64,000 bases of DNA from Irpex lacteus. Taxonomy: Eukaryota; Basidiomycota; Agaricomycetes; Polyporales; Irpicaceae. The stretch spans positions 1,612,001 through 1,676,000 of the forward strand of contig MQVO02000006.1 in assembly GCA_001986395.2 (NCBI GenBank). The letters are read 5' to 3'. The position numbers and the translations under genes were made by a program. The notes under the pieces were generated by a model that worked only from the letters and a program-made list of their open reading frames with translations, did not search any database and had not been told where the DNA came from. How positions within the stretch are numbered: position 1 is the stretch's first letter; every line of letters starts with the position of its first letter. Below are positions 33,887 through 45,044 of the stretch, in pieces.

Positions 33887-35636
33887 CTTGACGGTGTAGT
33901 TGGATATTTAAATCGACGTTTTTAATGTTGAAAGAGGCAATAGAAGAGGCTGGAGGTGGATAAGAACGTTGAGACGAGACACGCGCACCGTGACGAGGCG
34001 TGTTTGTACAGAGACCACATGATCGCGAGCACTTTGGAGCGCCCATTACCAGCGGAGCGCTGTGATCCGGCGACGTTACGCCTATCAGTTGAGATGCTGG
34101 CGCTTAGCTACCTCTACTCGAGCAGTGGCCTCTTGTGCGCATAGGTATACATCGTTACCTCTCGGCGGCCACAGAGTCAGTGTCAGGGTGCAATATCTTG
34201 ACAAACAAAACTGTCAGGTAAGTTTAACGCTTTCTAACAGTAATATCAATGCAATTAATGACTGACTCCGAGATGTCGAATACTGTACGCTCTCGCGCGT
34301 ATTCGGCGTGCTTCCAGGATTGAGACGCAGAGGCACCAAAGTACTTATTCATAGAATGTGGCATATGTGCTCACGTATGATACCCTGGGCTACGTGCATG
34401 CTATCGTCCAGTAAGTGAGCAGTCGCTTTCCATATCTATTGATGATTACTTATACCGCTCGTGGATGCCCTAACATTAACCTTGGCTCGCTCATGGACTG
34501 GTGAGCATGCCAAAAATCAATCACTTGAAGTAACTACTGACATACCCAAGGAAATCTACTTTACGACAATCAAGTTTCCGCATGCCACAGCAGGGCTAGC
34601 AACAGTCTAGTCGCACACTGCCGGCTCACCAATCATCAAGTATACTACTTGGGCAATAAATCGGCGTCACAAAGGCGTTGTAAGAGGGCACACATACACA
34701 AGTAATCTGTGTTGTTGGCTCTACTTGCACGGTGGAAGGGCCTTCGGGGCGGTACGCAGATCTGACTTTCCTTACCAGGGCTTATTATCGCGGCTCATGC
34801 GCTCTCGCCATGGCATAGCCTTTGAGTCGAAGGTCCTTCGCGCCGGCTCACATTCCTCGTTGAGATGTGCGTACTAGTACTCTATGCGACACAAACTAGT
34901 AGTTGTACTGATGATGGACATATACGTGGTACTTCTCCATAGTCGAGAAGCGCAAGCCCTGGACTCCCCCTGGACTCCCACTAGTGCCGTCTCTTGCCTA
35001 CAGCATTCTGAAAAGTCGCTCCTCGTCTGCTCCCTGGATATGTAATTCCGTTATTTACTGTTATTTTATCTGCTTATACCTCTTCCCCTGCAACCAGTGT
35101 TGCGTACGAGGGCTCGCTTTGCTTCATTCAGCCCAGACAGTGCTGAATCCCGAGGCCCTTATACTTAATGTCAGAAACGTTACTGTACCTTCAATGTGGC
35201 ATCGACATAAGATGCTATATTCTCTCTCTGTTCGTATTTATTGAGGGTTCTGCAATGATCTGCTTAAGATATGCTGGACAGTATAGTCGATACTCAAGCA
35301 ACTACTTACTAGTAGTAGACCGCAGCGCTTCTCAAGTTCTTCGTGCCAATCAGTGCGGCATTTGTTGATTGTGCCAATCAGACAAGGGCGTCAACATTGA
35401 CTCAGGCGGAGATACAAATTCAGAGGCCTCTAAATCCTTAGGCCGTTACGGGTAGGCATCCACTGAGTCACTCGCTTGACTCTACAGAACGATAACAGAG
35501 AGCTATTGAGCTCCAACATTAATACAGGTACGACGAGACTCACAAGATAACCAGCCGATACCTCGCAAGAGGCCCGGTAGTGCCGTTCCGTGGGCACGTC
35601 GGCTTCCCCACATTATCAGTACGTCCCACATGCCTC
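33887..35636. other. 1.7-kb intergenic region between divergent genes
   Basis: No supported gene or repeat family is seen. ORFs are short and unlike known proteins. Confidence 0.5.
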
Positions 35637-35645
35637 TATATATAA
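35637..35645 (+). promoter_or_regulatory. TATA box of the MFS transporter gene
   Basis: TATATATAA lies 71 nt upstream of the ATG at 35716, followed by a pyrimidine-rich leader. It supports that start over the in-frame ATG at 35590, which is upstream of the TATA box. Confidence 0.55.
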
Positions 35646-35715
35646 CGAGCAATGGCGAGCTCATCGTCTGCTATTTATCCCCAGTTCGTCTCTCTTTCAT
35701 TCTCCAACTCCAGTG

Positions 35716-38195
35716 ATGGTCCACTCGCACAGCGGATCTACCCCTCCGCCCGCAGTGTTCAGCACCCCGCGGATAGCCACGCTCTTATCCTCGCTGCTCG
35801 TGTCACTAGCCTCCGGAACCAATTACGTGCGTTATGATATCTCTTCTGTTATCGTCTAACACTGAACAGATGGTATTCCAGGTCTTCTCTGGTATGTCAC
35901 TCTTATACATACCAACACCCGGCGAGACGTGCCCTTCACCTCCCACGCTCCCCTTCCGCACTCCCTACACAGATAACACCCCGCTAATCCCCACGTTCGC
36001 GTTCACCAGCGTACGGCCCCCAACTATCCTCCCGCCTCCACCTAACACACACCCAACAGAACATAGTCGGGCTCGCCGGTAACAGTACGTCTTGACCTCC
36101 CTACCTCCCTACCACCCTACACCACAACCTCACCCAACCTACAGTCGGCGTATACAGCACCGCACCGATATGGGGCCGCATAGTCGACACCAAAGGCCCC
36201 AAGCCGCTCCTCGTCCTCGGCTTCGTCTCCCTCCTCGTAGGATACAACGGCATCCGGTACTTCTACGACGCCGGGCTACCAGGAGGGGAAGCTACGACGA
36301 GCCTGGGGGTGGTGGCGTTTTGTGCGCTGGTCGTGTGCAGCTTTCTCACTGGCATTGGCGGGAACGGGGGCCTGGCGAGCGCGATGAACGCCACTGCGAA
36401 GAGCTTTCCCGACGGCGCGGTTAGTTTTAGTTTCTTGATATTCTATTCTATCTGCACTCTCCACTAACTTAGGAGACTTGGCTTGTAGAGAGCGACAGTA
36501 ACAGGCCTAGTAATCTCCGGCTTCGGCCTCTCCGCCTTCCTCTTCTCAACAATCGCACACCTCGTCTTCCCAGGCAACACCTCCGACTTTCTACTCCTCC
36601 TCGCCATAGGGACCTCGCTGCCCATGGTACTCGGGTTCTTCTACGTACGGCCCATTCCCCTTCCTCCTCATCACTACCATCATCCCCACCACCATAATCA
36701 TCACGAGGGGGGATACGAGCATGTAAGGGAAGACGCTAATGATGAGGAGGAGGAGGAAGACGAAGACGATGTGATATTTAGCGTGGAGACGCCCCCGCCG
36801 AGTGCTGTTGGGAGAGACCATGGACATAGCCGGACGAACCTCCTCGATAGCCCACCCGACGCTGGCTCTTACAACCTCCCCTCCTCCTCTCACCTCCACT
36901 CCTCTTCCCACTCCCACTCCTCCTCCTCCTCCTCCTCCTCTGACGAAGACGAAGACGTCCACAACAGATCACCCTCTGGCTACATCCCGCCTGACGAGAC
37001 AGGCCTCGCGCTGAGTCCTACTCGGCATCGGTCCAGGAGTTCGGTCTCTTCCGTTAGACATAGAGATAGAGCTGGTAAAGTAGCTGGGAGTGGAGGAGGA
37101 GGAGGGGCAGTGAATGTGAGAGGGAAGGCGCTGGTTGGGGAGGGGATGTTTTGGGTTTTGTTCGTTACTACTTCGTTGTGTGAGTCTTCTTTCGCTTTTG
37201 TGCTTAGGCTGGGAGTGCTAATGTTGTGTTTTCTTGTGGTGGACGGATGTAGTGAGCGGGACCGGTCTAATGTGTAAGTTAGCTCAACTACTCACAACGA
37301 AGGTACATCGTGCTGACACTGAGACTCACATCTGAGCATAGACATCAACAACGTAGGCTCCATCTCCCAAGCGCTCTTCGCCAAGGGAGACCCCGAGTTT
37401 GACGAGAGAAAGGCGTCGCAGTGGCAGGCGACGCAGGTCTCCACCGTGAGCGTCGCGAACTGTCTCGGGCGCGTGCTCATAGGTGCATTTTTCATCCAAA
37501 ACCCGATGTGCATTATACCACACACATAGCTGACATCCTCTCTCCTCCCCTCCCCACCACAACTACCCCACCATCACCCCATCCTACCCCACTTACCCAG
37601 GCGTGATCGCAGATTTCACAAAGAACAACCTCCACCGCCCGCGCTCCTGGTGCATGGCCCTCGTCTCGGGGCTATTCATCGTCTCGCAGGTGACGGTATT
37701 CCACATCGACGACGTACGGGATCTGTGGCGGGGCAGCGCGCTGCTGGGGCTCGCGTATGGCGGGCTGTTTGGGCTGTTCCCGACGTTGGTCATCGAGTGG
37801 TTCGGGCTCGGTACGTCTTGGTCGTCGTTCCACTCTAAATCTCAAATTCTCAATTCGAACCACTGATACATTTGTCCGCAGCACACTTCTCGGAGAACTG
37901 GGGATTCGTCTCGCTCTCGCCGCTCATCGGGGGGAACGTCTTCTCCATAGCCTTCGGTCGGAACCTCGACGCGCACGCGCCCTCCGAGCCCCAAGACGCT
38001 CTCAATCTTGCGGACGCGTCGCATCAGTGTTTACTAGGGCGGGAGTGTTATGCGGGGAGCCTGCTGATGACGATCGCGGCGTGCTCGACTGCGCTGTGTC
38101 TTTCGGTGTATGCGGGGTGGAGGGATTGGAGGAGGGTGAAGAGGGAGGAGAGGGGGTATCGGAGGTCGGTTGTGTGGGATGTGGAGGAGGATTAG
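35716..38195 (+). CDS. MFS transporter, nodulin-like / MCH1 type
   Basis: Multi-pass major facilitator protein, perhaps a monocarboxylate-like or metabolite carrier; the substrate is unknown. Exons 35716-35826, 35870-35891 (22 nt) and 36010-36084 join to 'GTNYMVFQVFSAYGPQLSSRLHL...NIVGLAGN', then 'IGVYSTAPIWGRIVDTKGPKPLL', the family's N-terminal signature. The first half has about six membrane segments. A long cytosolic loop follows (about 36650-37100) rich in His (HHYHHPHHHNHH), Ser and acidic residues. The second half resumes at 'GMFWVLFVTTSL', with 'INNVGSISQALFAKG' and 'VANCLGRVLIGVIADF'. It ends at TAG 38193. The His-rich loop could bind metal, but that is only inference. Confidence 0.85.
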
Positions 38196-38799
38196 TGGTG
38201 GTGTTGTGGACTCTGGAGGCACTAGATGAGGGGTATTTATTGGATAGAATGAGTACGGTTAGACTGCGTTGGGTATTAGATAGTCTTTTGAATAGGTGTG
38301 GTGATATAATGGACAATGGAAGGGGCAATCTACTGTAGCGGATGCAGAGTGAATCGTATCGTCGGTCCGATCTTACGAATGCGCCTGAGGCCCCAAGGAG
38401 ACTTCGCGGGTCATTACCTAATGAGGCAGTTATACTGTGATGACATCTCTTTGGGCTTTGTTCGGTCAGATTCTCGTAAGAAGTACAACTCCCAACAGCC
38501 ACGGGAGTAGACACCTTTGTTTCCAAGATTTGCCTCCACTCAAGCTCACTGAGAGTCAAGAAGCTCCGGTCGAGGCCACAGCACTGAGCGTTAGACTTGT
38601 ATCACGTGCTGGGAAACGGAGCGTCGGGATTTTCCTTGGTGTCTCTGGGAGACCGACTCAGGCTCATCGTGAGTCGTCCGCCAGCTCCAGAGGTCCATCG
38701 TCGTCCATCACCGTGAGTCCCTCCTTCGTCTCTCACCACCACCACCTCCTCTCCTCGTCGTCGTCCTCCACAGCGATCACGACAACGACGTTAACAGCG
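38196..38799. other. Intergenic region and probable leader of the poly-Q gene
   Basis: About 600 bp with no recognised gene. The distal part (38690-38790) is CT-rich with (TCG)n runs, as in fungal core promoters and leaders. Confidence 0.45.
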
Positions 38800-38892
38800 A
38801 TGCACAGCAGACACACGCGCGCCGCCGCCGTGGCGCCACCGAGGGACCATGGACCAGCGACAGACCATGCTCCCAAGACAGACATACTTTGA
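38800..38892 (+). other. Upstream ORF overlapping the poly-Q gene start
   Basis: An ATG at 38800 opens a 30-codon frame ending TGA at 38890-38892, overlapping the main ATG at 38849 in another frame. If it lies in the mature leader, ribosomes initiating here could not reach the main start by simple reinitiation, which would lower translation. The transcription start is not known. Confidence 0.35.
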
Positions 38893-40314
38893 GCCTCCGA
38901 GAAATAACAATATGTCGTTGGCGTCGGCTGTTAATCCTAATTACCAGCATCCACCGCAAGTACAGCCTCAGCACGCGCCACAGCAGGCTCAGCAACAACA
39001 GCAGCAACAGCGAGTGGCATTACAGGCGGCTTCGAGTAGGCAGGTGTTCTCGCCTCAGGATGCTGTAGAAGCACAGACGAGAATGGAGGAGTCGAGGCAG
39101 AAGTCGATCACGGTTGTGTTTTGGTACAAGGTGCGTGATCGTCGTTTGTGCAGGTTCCGGGAGTGGCAATAACTCAATGTCCGCATTAGGCGGGATGCGA
39201 GCCGATACGACTGCACGAGGAGATAGTAACGTTTCCACTATTCTCACTCATTCAGATCGTTCAACTGGTCAAGGACCTGGGGCTGCTGCCGAATACCTAC
39301 ATCGACGTGTACAACCCACAAGCGGGTGCATGGGAACAACAGACGATCGGCGCCGTTAGACAAGTCCACCCCGAGCAGCGACTGCTGTTCCGCATGCGCA
39401 AGAACCTCCTGGAAGGCCTGAAAGACCAGGACTGTCCCAGTCTGGAGAACGAGATCCGAATGCAGCCGCAGAGTCTGCAGAACGGGCATGTGTTGGCTTC
39501 GCCGCAGAGGTCGCTGAAGAGACCGATGCCAGACACCGCTACGACGGATGCGTCCCCTCCCGCGGCGAAGCAGTACCGACCGTCCGTTCCAGGCCCGTTT
39601 GCCATGAGCCAGCAGCCCAACAACGTTGCGACTCCACAGGCGTATCAGTCACCTGGTACGAGTCACTCGCCCATGCCTAATCCTCACCTCCATCAATCCC
39701 TATCGCCGGGTATGCATCCCAGCTCGCCGTTCGCACGCACCTCCAGTGTAGCGCTGTCGCAATCTGTGGATCAACAGTCTTCTTCTCTGAACAATGCTAT
39801 GGCTGTGGACAGCGCCCCTCCACTGCCCGCTGGATCGAAGCGGTGGCCCAACGACTATCACGTGTACGAGATATCGCAGGGCCTGGACCAGGTGGACGAG
39901 CTCGTGAGTCAGACGCCGTCGATGACACAGAAGGCAGCGTTCGAACGTGTGTTCAAGTGCCGGTACGTCAAGTCGACGGTGTGCCGCCATCGGAGCGTGT
40001 GGAAGCGGGCGGACGTGAACCTTCGAGAGCAGTTCAAGCGGATGGGCGCCGTGGATCGTGCGCTGTGGGGCGAGTTCGTGAAGAAGACGGGGTTCCAGAG
40101 GGAGCAGAAGGCGGGAAAGGGGCAGGCGCAGGGTGAGTCGGACGAGAACACGATGGACTATGGGATGAACGGGATGAACTCGCTTGGGTTGGATATGGTC
40201 GGGCAGGTTGGGCACCATCATGCGCATGCGTTGATGGGTGTGAATGGATCGCTTGGGGACGCGTTGAATGCGGATCCTCCGATGGCGAGTTTGGGGCCTC
40301 CGCCCCAGAGATGA
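38849..40314 (+). CDS. Conserved fungal protein with poly-Q N-terminus, function unknown
   Basis: Two exons: 38849 to about 39131, and about 39190-40314, joined as 'VVFWYKAGCEPIRLHEEI'. The N-terminus is Gln-rich (QQQQQQQ near residue 50), then a compact conserved-looking block ('FPLFSLIQIVQLVKDLGL', 'TYIDVYNPQAGAWEQQ'), a Pro/Ser/Gln-rich linker with possible basic signal 'LKRPMP', and a C-terminal globular block ('KRWPNDYHVYEISQGLDQVDEL', 'FERVFKCRYVKSTVCRHRSVW', 'LWGEFVKKTGF'). The tail is Gly/Met/His-rich. The layout suggests a nuclear regulator, but I do not recognise a named domain. TGA at 40312. Confidence 0.8.
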
Positions 40315-40863
40315 CTGAGTGAGTACCAGTGGGTTTTCTCGGATGTCTTTGAGTTCGCTGCAACTGACGGCGTTGAGGTGCAGATGCTCTACTAGACTAT
40401 AGGTCGTAACGTAATTGCTTAAGATATAGAGACTCACGGACGCAGGCGTCGCCGGTATAGTAAGTATGTCACCCCTACCCTCTCCCCTCACACACACGAT
40501 TCCATGTATCACATTGGCATGACGTTATGTATGTATCCTATCTCCCGTCTCACTCATTGCTCATCCTGTCTCATTGCACTCGCATGTTTTCTGCTCTTAC
40601 ATTATATCCACACATTCCCCGCTTCCTTTCCTGTATTATTCGTCCACTATACTGTGTATTATGCAATGGATGCTACATCGCCGTTATCATTATTACAACG
40701 AGGAAAACATGCTTGTTTCTGAGGACGGCGTGTAGGCTTTTTGGAAGGAGCCTGAGGAGCATATATATGGGTCACATCCCCGGCCCCCACCAGTGCAGTT
40801 ATTATTATTATATATTCTATCCTAGCCACAGGTGCAAATTGGTCACAATACTTGTACCTCATA

Positions 40864-40935
40864 GGCAAACCAGTCAGATATATCATGTGCAAGCCGGTCA
40901 GATAGCCCATCTGCAAACCAGTTAGTTCTACATAT
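40864..40935. repeat. 24-bp tandem repeat, three units
   Basis: Units share GCAA(A/G)CC(A/G)G(T)(C/T)AGATA with a variable second half; the third unit is degenerate. Confidence 0.75.
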
Positions 40936-40991
40936 AAATCAGTGAACTAAATTGTGCAATAGAAACACTCTCGACTGCAGCGATATTGTCT

Positions 40992-41078
40992 TCCTATGTA
41001 TCTATGTATTCATTCATCCATGCGTCTATCTATCTATATATTTATCTTCTATGTATCTATCTATTCATGTATCTACTT
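40992..41078. repeat. Degenerate TATC/TATG microsatellite
   Basis: Repeated TATGTATC, TATCTATC and ATTCAT units with interruptions. It is simple sequence with no coding sense. Confidence 0.75.
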
Positions 41079-41287
41079 AGTACTTGTGATCCATGAGGAC
41101 GGTGGTCCAATGGGTGTGCATGCATTGACTGAGCGCTTGTGCGTCATACCGGATCATCGCAGATCCTCTCGACATTATTGCCTCGCGTCCGCTACAGTAC
41201 TCGGAAATTTGGCACAACTTGTCTGCATTCGTCCATCGCCGTCGACGTACCAAACAGTAAGTGTACCAAAAACACGAGTCGAAAAGA

Positions 41288-41296
41288 TATATAAAG
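41288..41296 (+). promoter_or_regulatory. TATA box of the SAMHD1-like gene
   Basis: TATATAAAG about 50 nt upstream of the ATG at 41341, giving a short leader. Confidence 0.55.
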
Positions 41297-41340
41297 ACTC
41301 AACCTCGCCCAAAATTTCCTCAGCAGAAACTACTCAGGCT

Positions 41341-43824
41341 ATGGACTCCCCACCAGTTATTGCCCTCGACCTGACCGCCGCGAACGCGACCGCTGGGTTT
41401 AGCGACGACGAGTTCGAAGGTGCGGACGACTTTACGCTTACAGAGCTCGAGGAGGAGGACAGCAGCGAGGGGAGTGGGAGCTCCGTGGGCGCGATCCCGA
41501 TGGAGAGGACGTTCAAGGACACCGTGCATGACTATAGTGCGTCTTCTCAGGTTCTTTTCTCATTCGACATGCTGCTGAGAGCGATATGTTGTGCCTCGTG
41601 TGTAGTCACCCTTGACCATCGGATATGCAGGATTATCGACACGTATGTTCATTTCTTACTTGATGAACGCGTGAAACGCGTGCGCTGACCGACGCTACCC
41701 AAGACCGCATTTCCAGAGGTTGAGGCATATACAGCAGCTGGGCACGTCTTCCTACGTTTGGCCTGCTGCAACCCATACGAGGTTCGCCCATTGTCTTGGT
41801 GAGTGGCTGCTCTTATGCCGGTGTCTGTGCTGTACGTTATCTCTGCACTGTACTGAGTACTAGTTACGGCCCTCATGCAGGCGTCGCGCACCTCGCCAAC
41901 AGACTCATATGTACCCTCCAGAAGAAACAGCCCGAATTGAAGATCACGGACGAAGACGTGTTTTGCGTGACGGCGGCTGGGCTGTGCCATGATCTCGGGC
42001 ATGGGCCTTGGAGCCATGTCTGGGATTCGATGTTCATTCCTAAGGCTCTGTGAGTGTCTATCTTGCTCTTGATCAGTATGTCGTGGCGATCAGTATACTG
42101 ATGGATATCCAATGCGTGATAGGCCGGGGAAGAATTGGAGACACGAGGACGCGTCTGAGATGATGTTCGACTCGCTCATCAAACTGGACCACGTACAAGT
42201 TACCGAGAGGGAGGCTGTCATCGTCAAGGCACTAATTGCGGGCGAAGTCTCGAGGTGTAGGTCAGTATGGGCAAGTATACGGATTGCGAGACGAGCTACT
42301 CACGAGTGACGCTGTGTTTTGCAGCTCTATGACGCCGCCCGTTAAGCCTTTCCTGTTCGAGATCATCGCGAACAAACGGAACGGACTTGACGTTGACAAG
42401 TAAACAACCTCGTCGTTGCAGAGTCAGAGTTGTGCGCTGACGGAGTTTAGGTTTGACTACATCGCCAGGGATAATCACGCTATTGGACAAGGAGAGAACA
42501 TCTCACTGGACAGGTACGTCGCTATATAACACGGCGTGGGTTATTCAAGATACTTATCGGTGCAATCGCCTTCGCTTTTCCAGGCTCATTATATCGGCAC
42601 GCGTTATCAACAACGAAATCTGCTACGACATCAAAGACGCGAACACGCTTCTTGAACTCTGTTGGGCAAGGTTCAGTCTGCATAAGCGTATCTATAACCA
42701 CAAGACTGGTATGTCTTTTCCCTTTCGCAGGCCTTCACTTGAATTTGAATCTCACGATTCTGGCAATCAGCCAAGGCCATTGAGTATATGCTCATTGATG
42801 GTCTTCTTGCCGCTGAGCCCTACCTGAACATCGCCAACCAAATCGAGGACCCCTTGTTGTACCTGTACCTCACAGACGACATCAAAGCTCGCATTCAGGC
42901 CACCACGAGTCCCGTGAACGCTCTTCCATTTTGTTCTCTCTCTGTATATGCTGACGAAAACATATCGTGATACTCTAGGACCTCGCACGCGCCCGCTCGA
43001 TCCTCAACCGTATCGACCTGCGCAGACACTACAAATGCGTCGACTTCCGCACATGGCCCTGGCACCTGCGGGGCTTCTTCCGCCAACGCGTCACCCCCGC
43101 CAGTGTCGTCCAGGCGGCGCGTCGGTATGCCGCCGATCACGCCGAGTACGGACATGTGAGGCTGGACGCGGCGATTGTGGAGAGTTTGAGGGAGGAGCAT
43201 GTTATTGTGGACGTGTCGGAGATGCATTATGGCATGAAGGAGAAGAACCCGTTGAGGTTTGTCAAGTTTTATTCCAAGAAGCATCCGGATCGTGAGTGGG
43301 CTTTCTCTCTCTTGTTTTGGGCAGCGTGAGATTAGGTGCGCTGACGCTTGAGGGATTGTCCTTTGTGTAGGTGCGATGCATGCGGAGAGCGGGGACATAT
43401 CGCAGATCATGCCTGCCATATTCGCAGAGGTCCTCACTAGGATATACACCCGTGAAGACAAGTACGCTCATCTTTCGTTATTATTCTGCTCTGCCTCTAA
43501 CTTCTTCCCCGTTCTTTCTTTTCCATTCACGTCATAAGATACTTCGGGATCATACAAGCAGGATACCGCCAACTCGTGAAAGACCTCCACGAGGAAGAAG
43601 TTCTAAACCTCGACTCCCCTGCCCTGGGACCTACGATCTCGTCTGGCGAATCGTCTAGGTCTGGCTCTGGCGCTAAGATCAACGGTGTAGGTAATGATCG
43701 CACGTTGTCCAGGGCCACGAGTACCAGGCTTGCACCGGACGAGGACAACACGGCCGTTGATGGGTTTGGAGAAAATAACTTCACCACTGTGCCCCCGGAT
43801 TACAAGGGAGACGGTAGTCCCTGA
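41341..43824 (+). CDS. SAMHD1-like HD-domain dNTP triphosphohydrolase
   Basis: Resembles SAMHD1, which hydrolyses dNTPs to deoxynucleosides and triphosphate. The ATG at 41341 gives [11 protein letters not shown], with an acidic N-terminus instead of the animal SAM domain. The HD core is complete by motif: '[16 protein letters not shown]', '[14 protein letters not shown]' (first metal His), '[13 protein letters not shown]' (His-Asp pair), 'WRHEDAS', and '[13 protein letters not shown]' (metal Asp). Later segments '[19 protein letters not shown]' and '[18 protein letters not shown]' also match the family. It is cut by about ten short introns. The C-terminus is Ser/Gly-rich and ends at TGA 43822. 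Allosteric sites cannot be judged by eye. Confidence 0.9.
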
Positions 43825-45044
43825 TCACAAAGATGTCTGACATTTTAACGGGTAAGTCTCTCTTTTGCTTGCGTCTGGATAGCCAAATTCACATGGTACT
43901 TTATCTCGTTTTGCAAGGCCCCCAAGACGAACGGACCTCCTCTAGTTCCGGTAATGGAACACACACACACTGCTAGACTTATACCATACTTTAGAGAGAA
44001 GGGTGTCTGATTGACCGTCATATAGATTTCTCCTGTGCAGACCCTGGTGCGCGTGCGTTGTGACGTCCTCAAGGATGCGGGTCGGCAGCTTCGAAGAGTG
44101 AGTCTTTTTCGCTCATTTTTTTCACCGTAATGCCGGGTTCGCTTACGTGTACCACTCATAGGCAACAAAACACAATGCAAAGATGGATTCAACTACGAAT
44201 TGAAACGAGAGCCAAGGCCTGTGAAGGATGCCGCCAACCAAGTACAGTACAGCCCACGCATGATCTGCTGCTCCATTAGCGAACTCAGAAAGCGGTAGGT
44301 TCAGAGTTGCAAGGTAAACTCCAATATCCTGCATCACCGAGTATCGTAAACGCAAGCGCATAAGCCATATCTCTGTTTTTGGAAGCGGTGGCATACAGCT
44401 CAATTTTCGTCGCCCATGATGTGGAGTATACACCATCATGGATAATCAGTGCAACAAAGGCCCTAGCTACACGATTCGCGAATAGAACGATAGTTCTATA
44501 CTTCTTTGCGTAGCAGTTGATGTCGATCGCTTCCCGCTCTCTTGCTGGCCACAGTAGTGGTGGGCGTTTACACAGGGACCTGTGTATGCATCGGGTCAAG
44601 TAGTAGTTCGATGAAAAACGGGAAACATATCGATATCGGTTTGACTGAAGAATGGATGGATATACACGGTATGCACGTATTTTCAGCTCGGGTGTCATTC
44701 TCGAATTTGTGAGTATGCCGCCCCTAGTTTCTGTATTAGGATCGTGCAGGCTTACCTTAACAGTCGAGGGAAAGGTTGGTAGGTTGGTCTGGTAGAGATT
44801 TTTTAAGGATGATACCGTCTGTCCATGTATGTAGATGCGTTACTGGTTATCTCGATGGCGTGGGGTATACATGCTGAATGATACAATAACAACAACACTG
44901 GGTATGCAAAACGAAATCCGAACCGTATGGCGAGAAGAGTCCTGATAGCGTGATGGGCGTGAAAACATGAAAAATCTGAGAAGATTATATCGTAAAAATG
45001 AGGTGAGTGAAAACTAGAGCGCATTACTAACCGTAAACCAATCG
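43825..45044. other. 1.2-kb intergenic region, possible membrane-protein relic
   Basis: No supported gene. Minus-strand ORFs at 44143-44698 contain 'RVARAFVALIIHDGVYST' and 'AYALAFTILGDAGYW', which faintly recall membrane segments of basidiomycete multi-pass proteins. Frames are broken and no start or full set of segments could be found, so this may be a decayed gene or chance. Confidence 0.3.

Larger units (their letters stand above)
40315..41287. other. Intergenic region with a 24-bp minisatellite and TATC-rich microsatellite
   Basis: Three 24-bp units start GCAAACCAG or GCAAGCCGG at 40864, 40888 and 40912. A degenerate TATC/TATG repeat covers about 40992-41078. No gene is seen. Confidence 0.7.

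Noticed and set aside
39700..40512. Minus-strand ORF of 270 codons
   Set aside because: Antisense to the C-terminal half of the poly-Q fungal protein, with Arg/His/Leu-rich shadow composition.
44285..44698. Minus-strand ORF with membrane-like segments, considered as a gene
   Set aside because: No full set of segments, no clear start or introns, and weak resemblance only.
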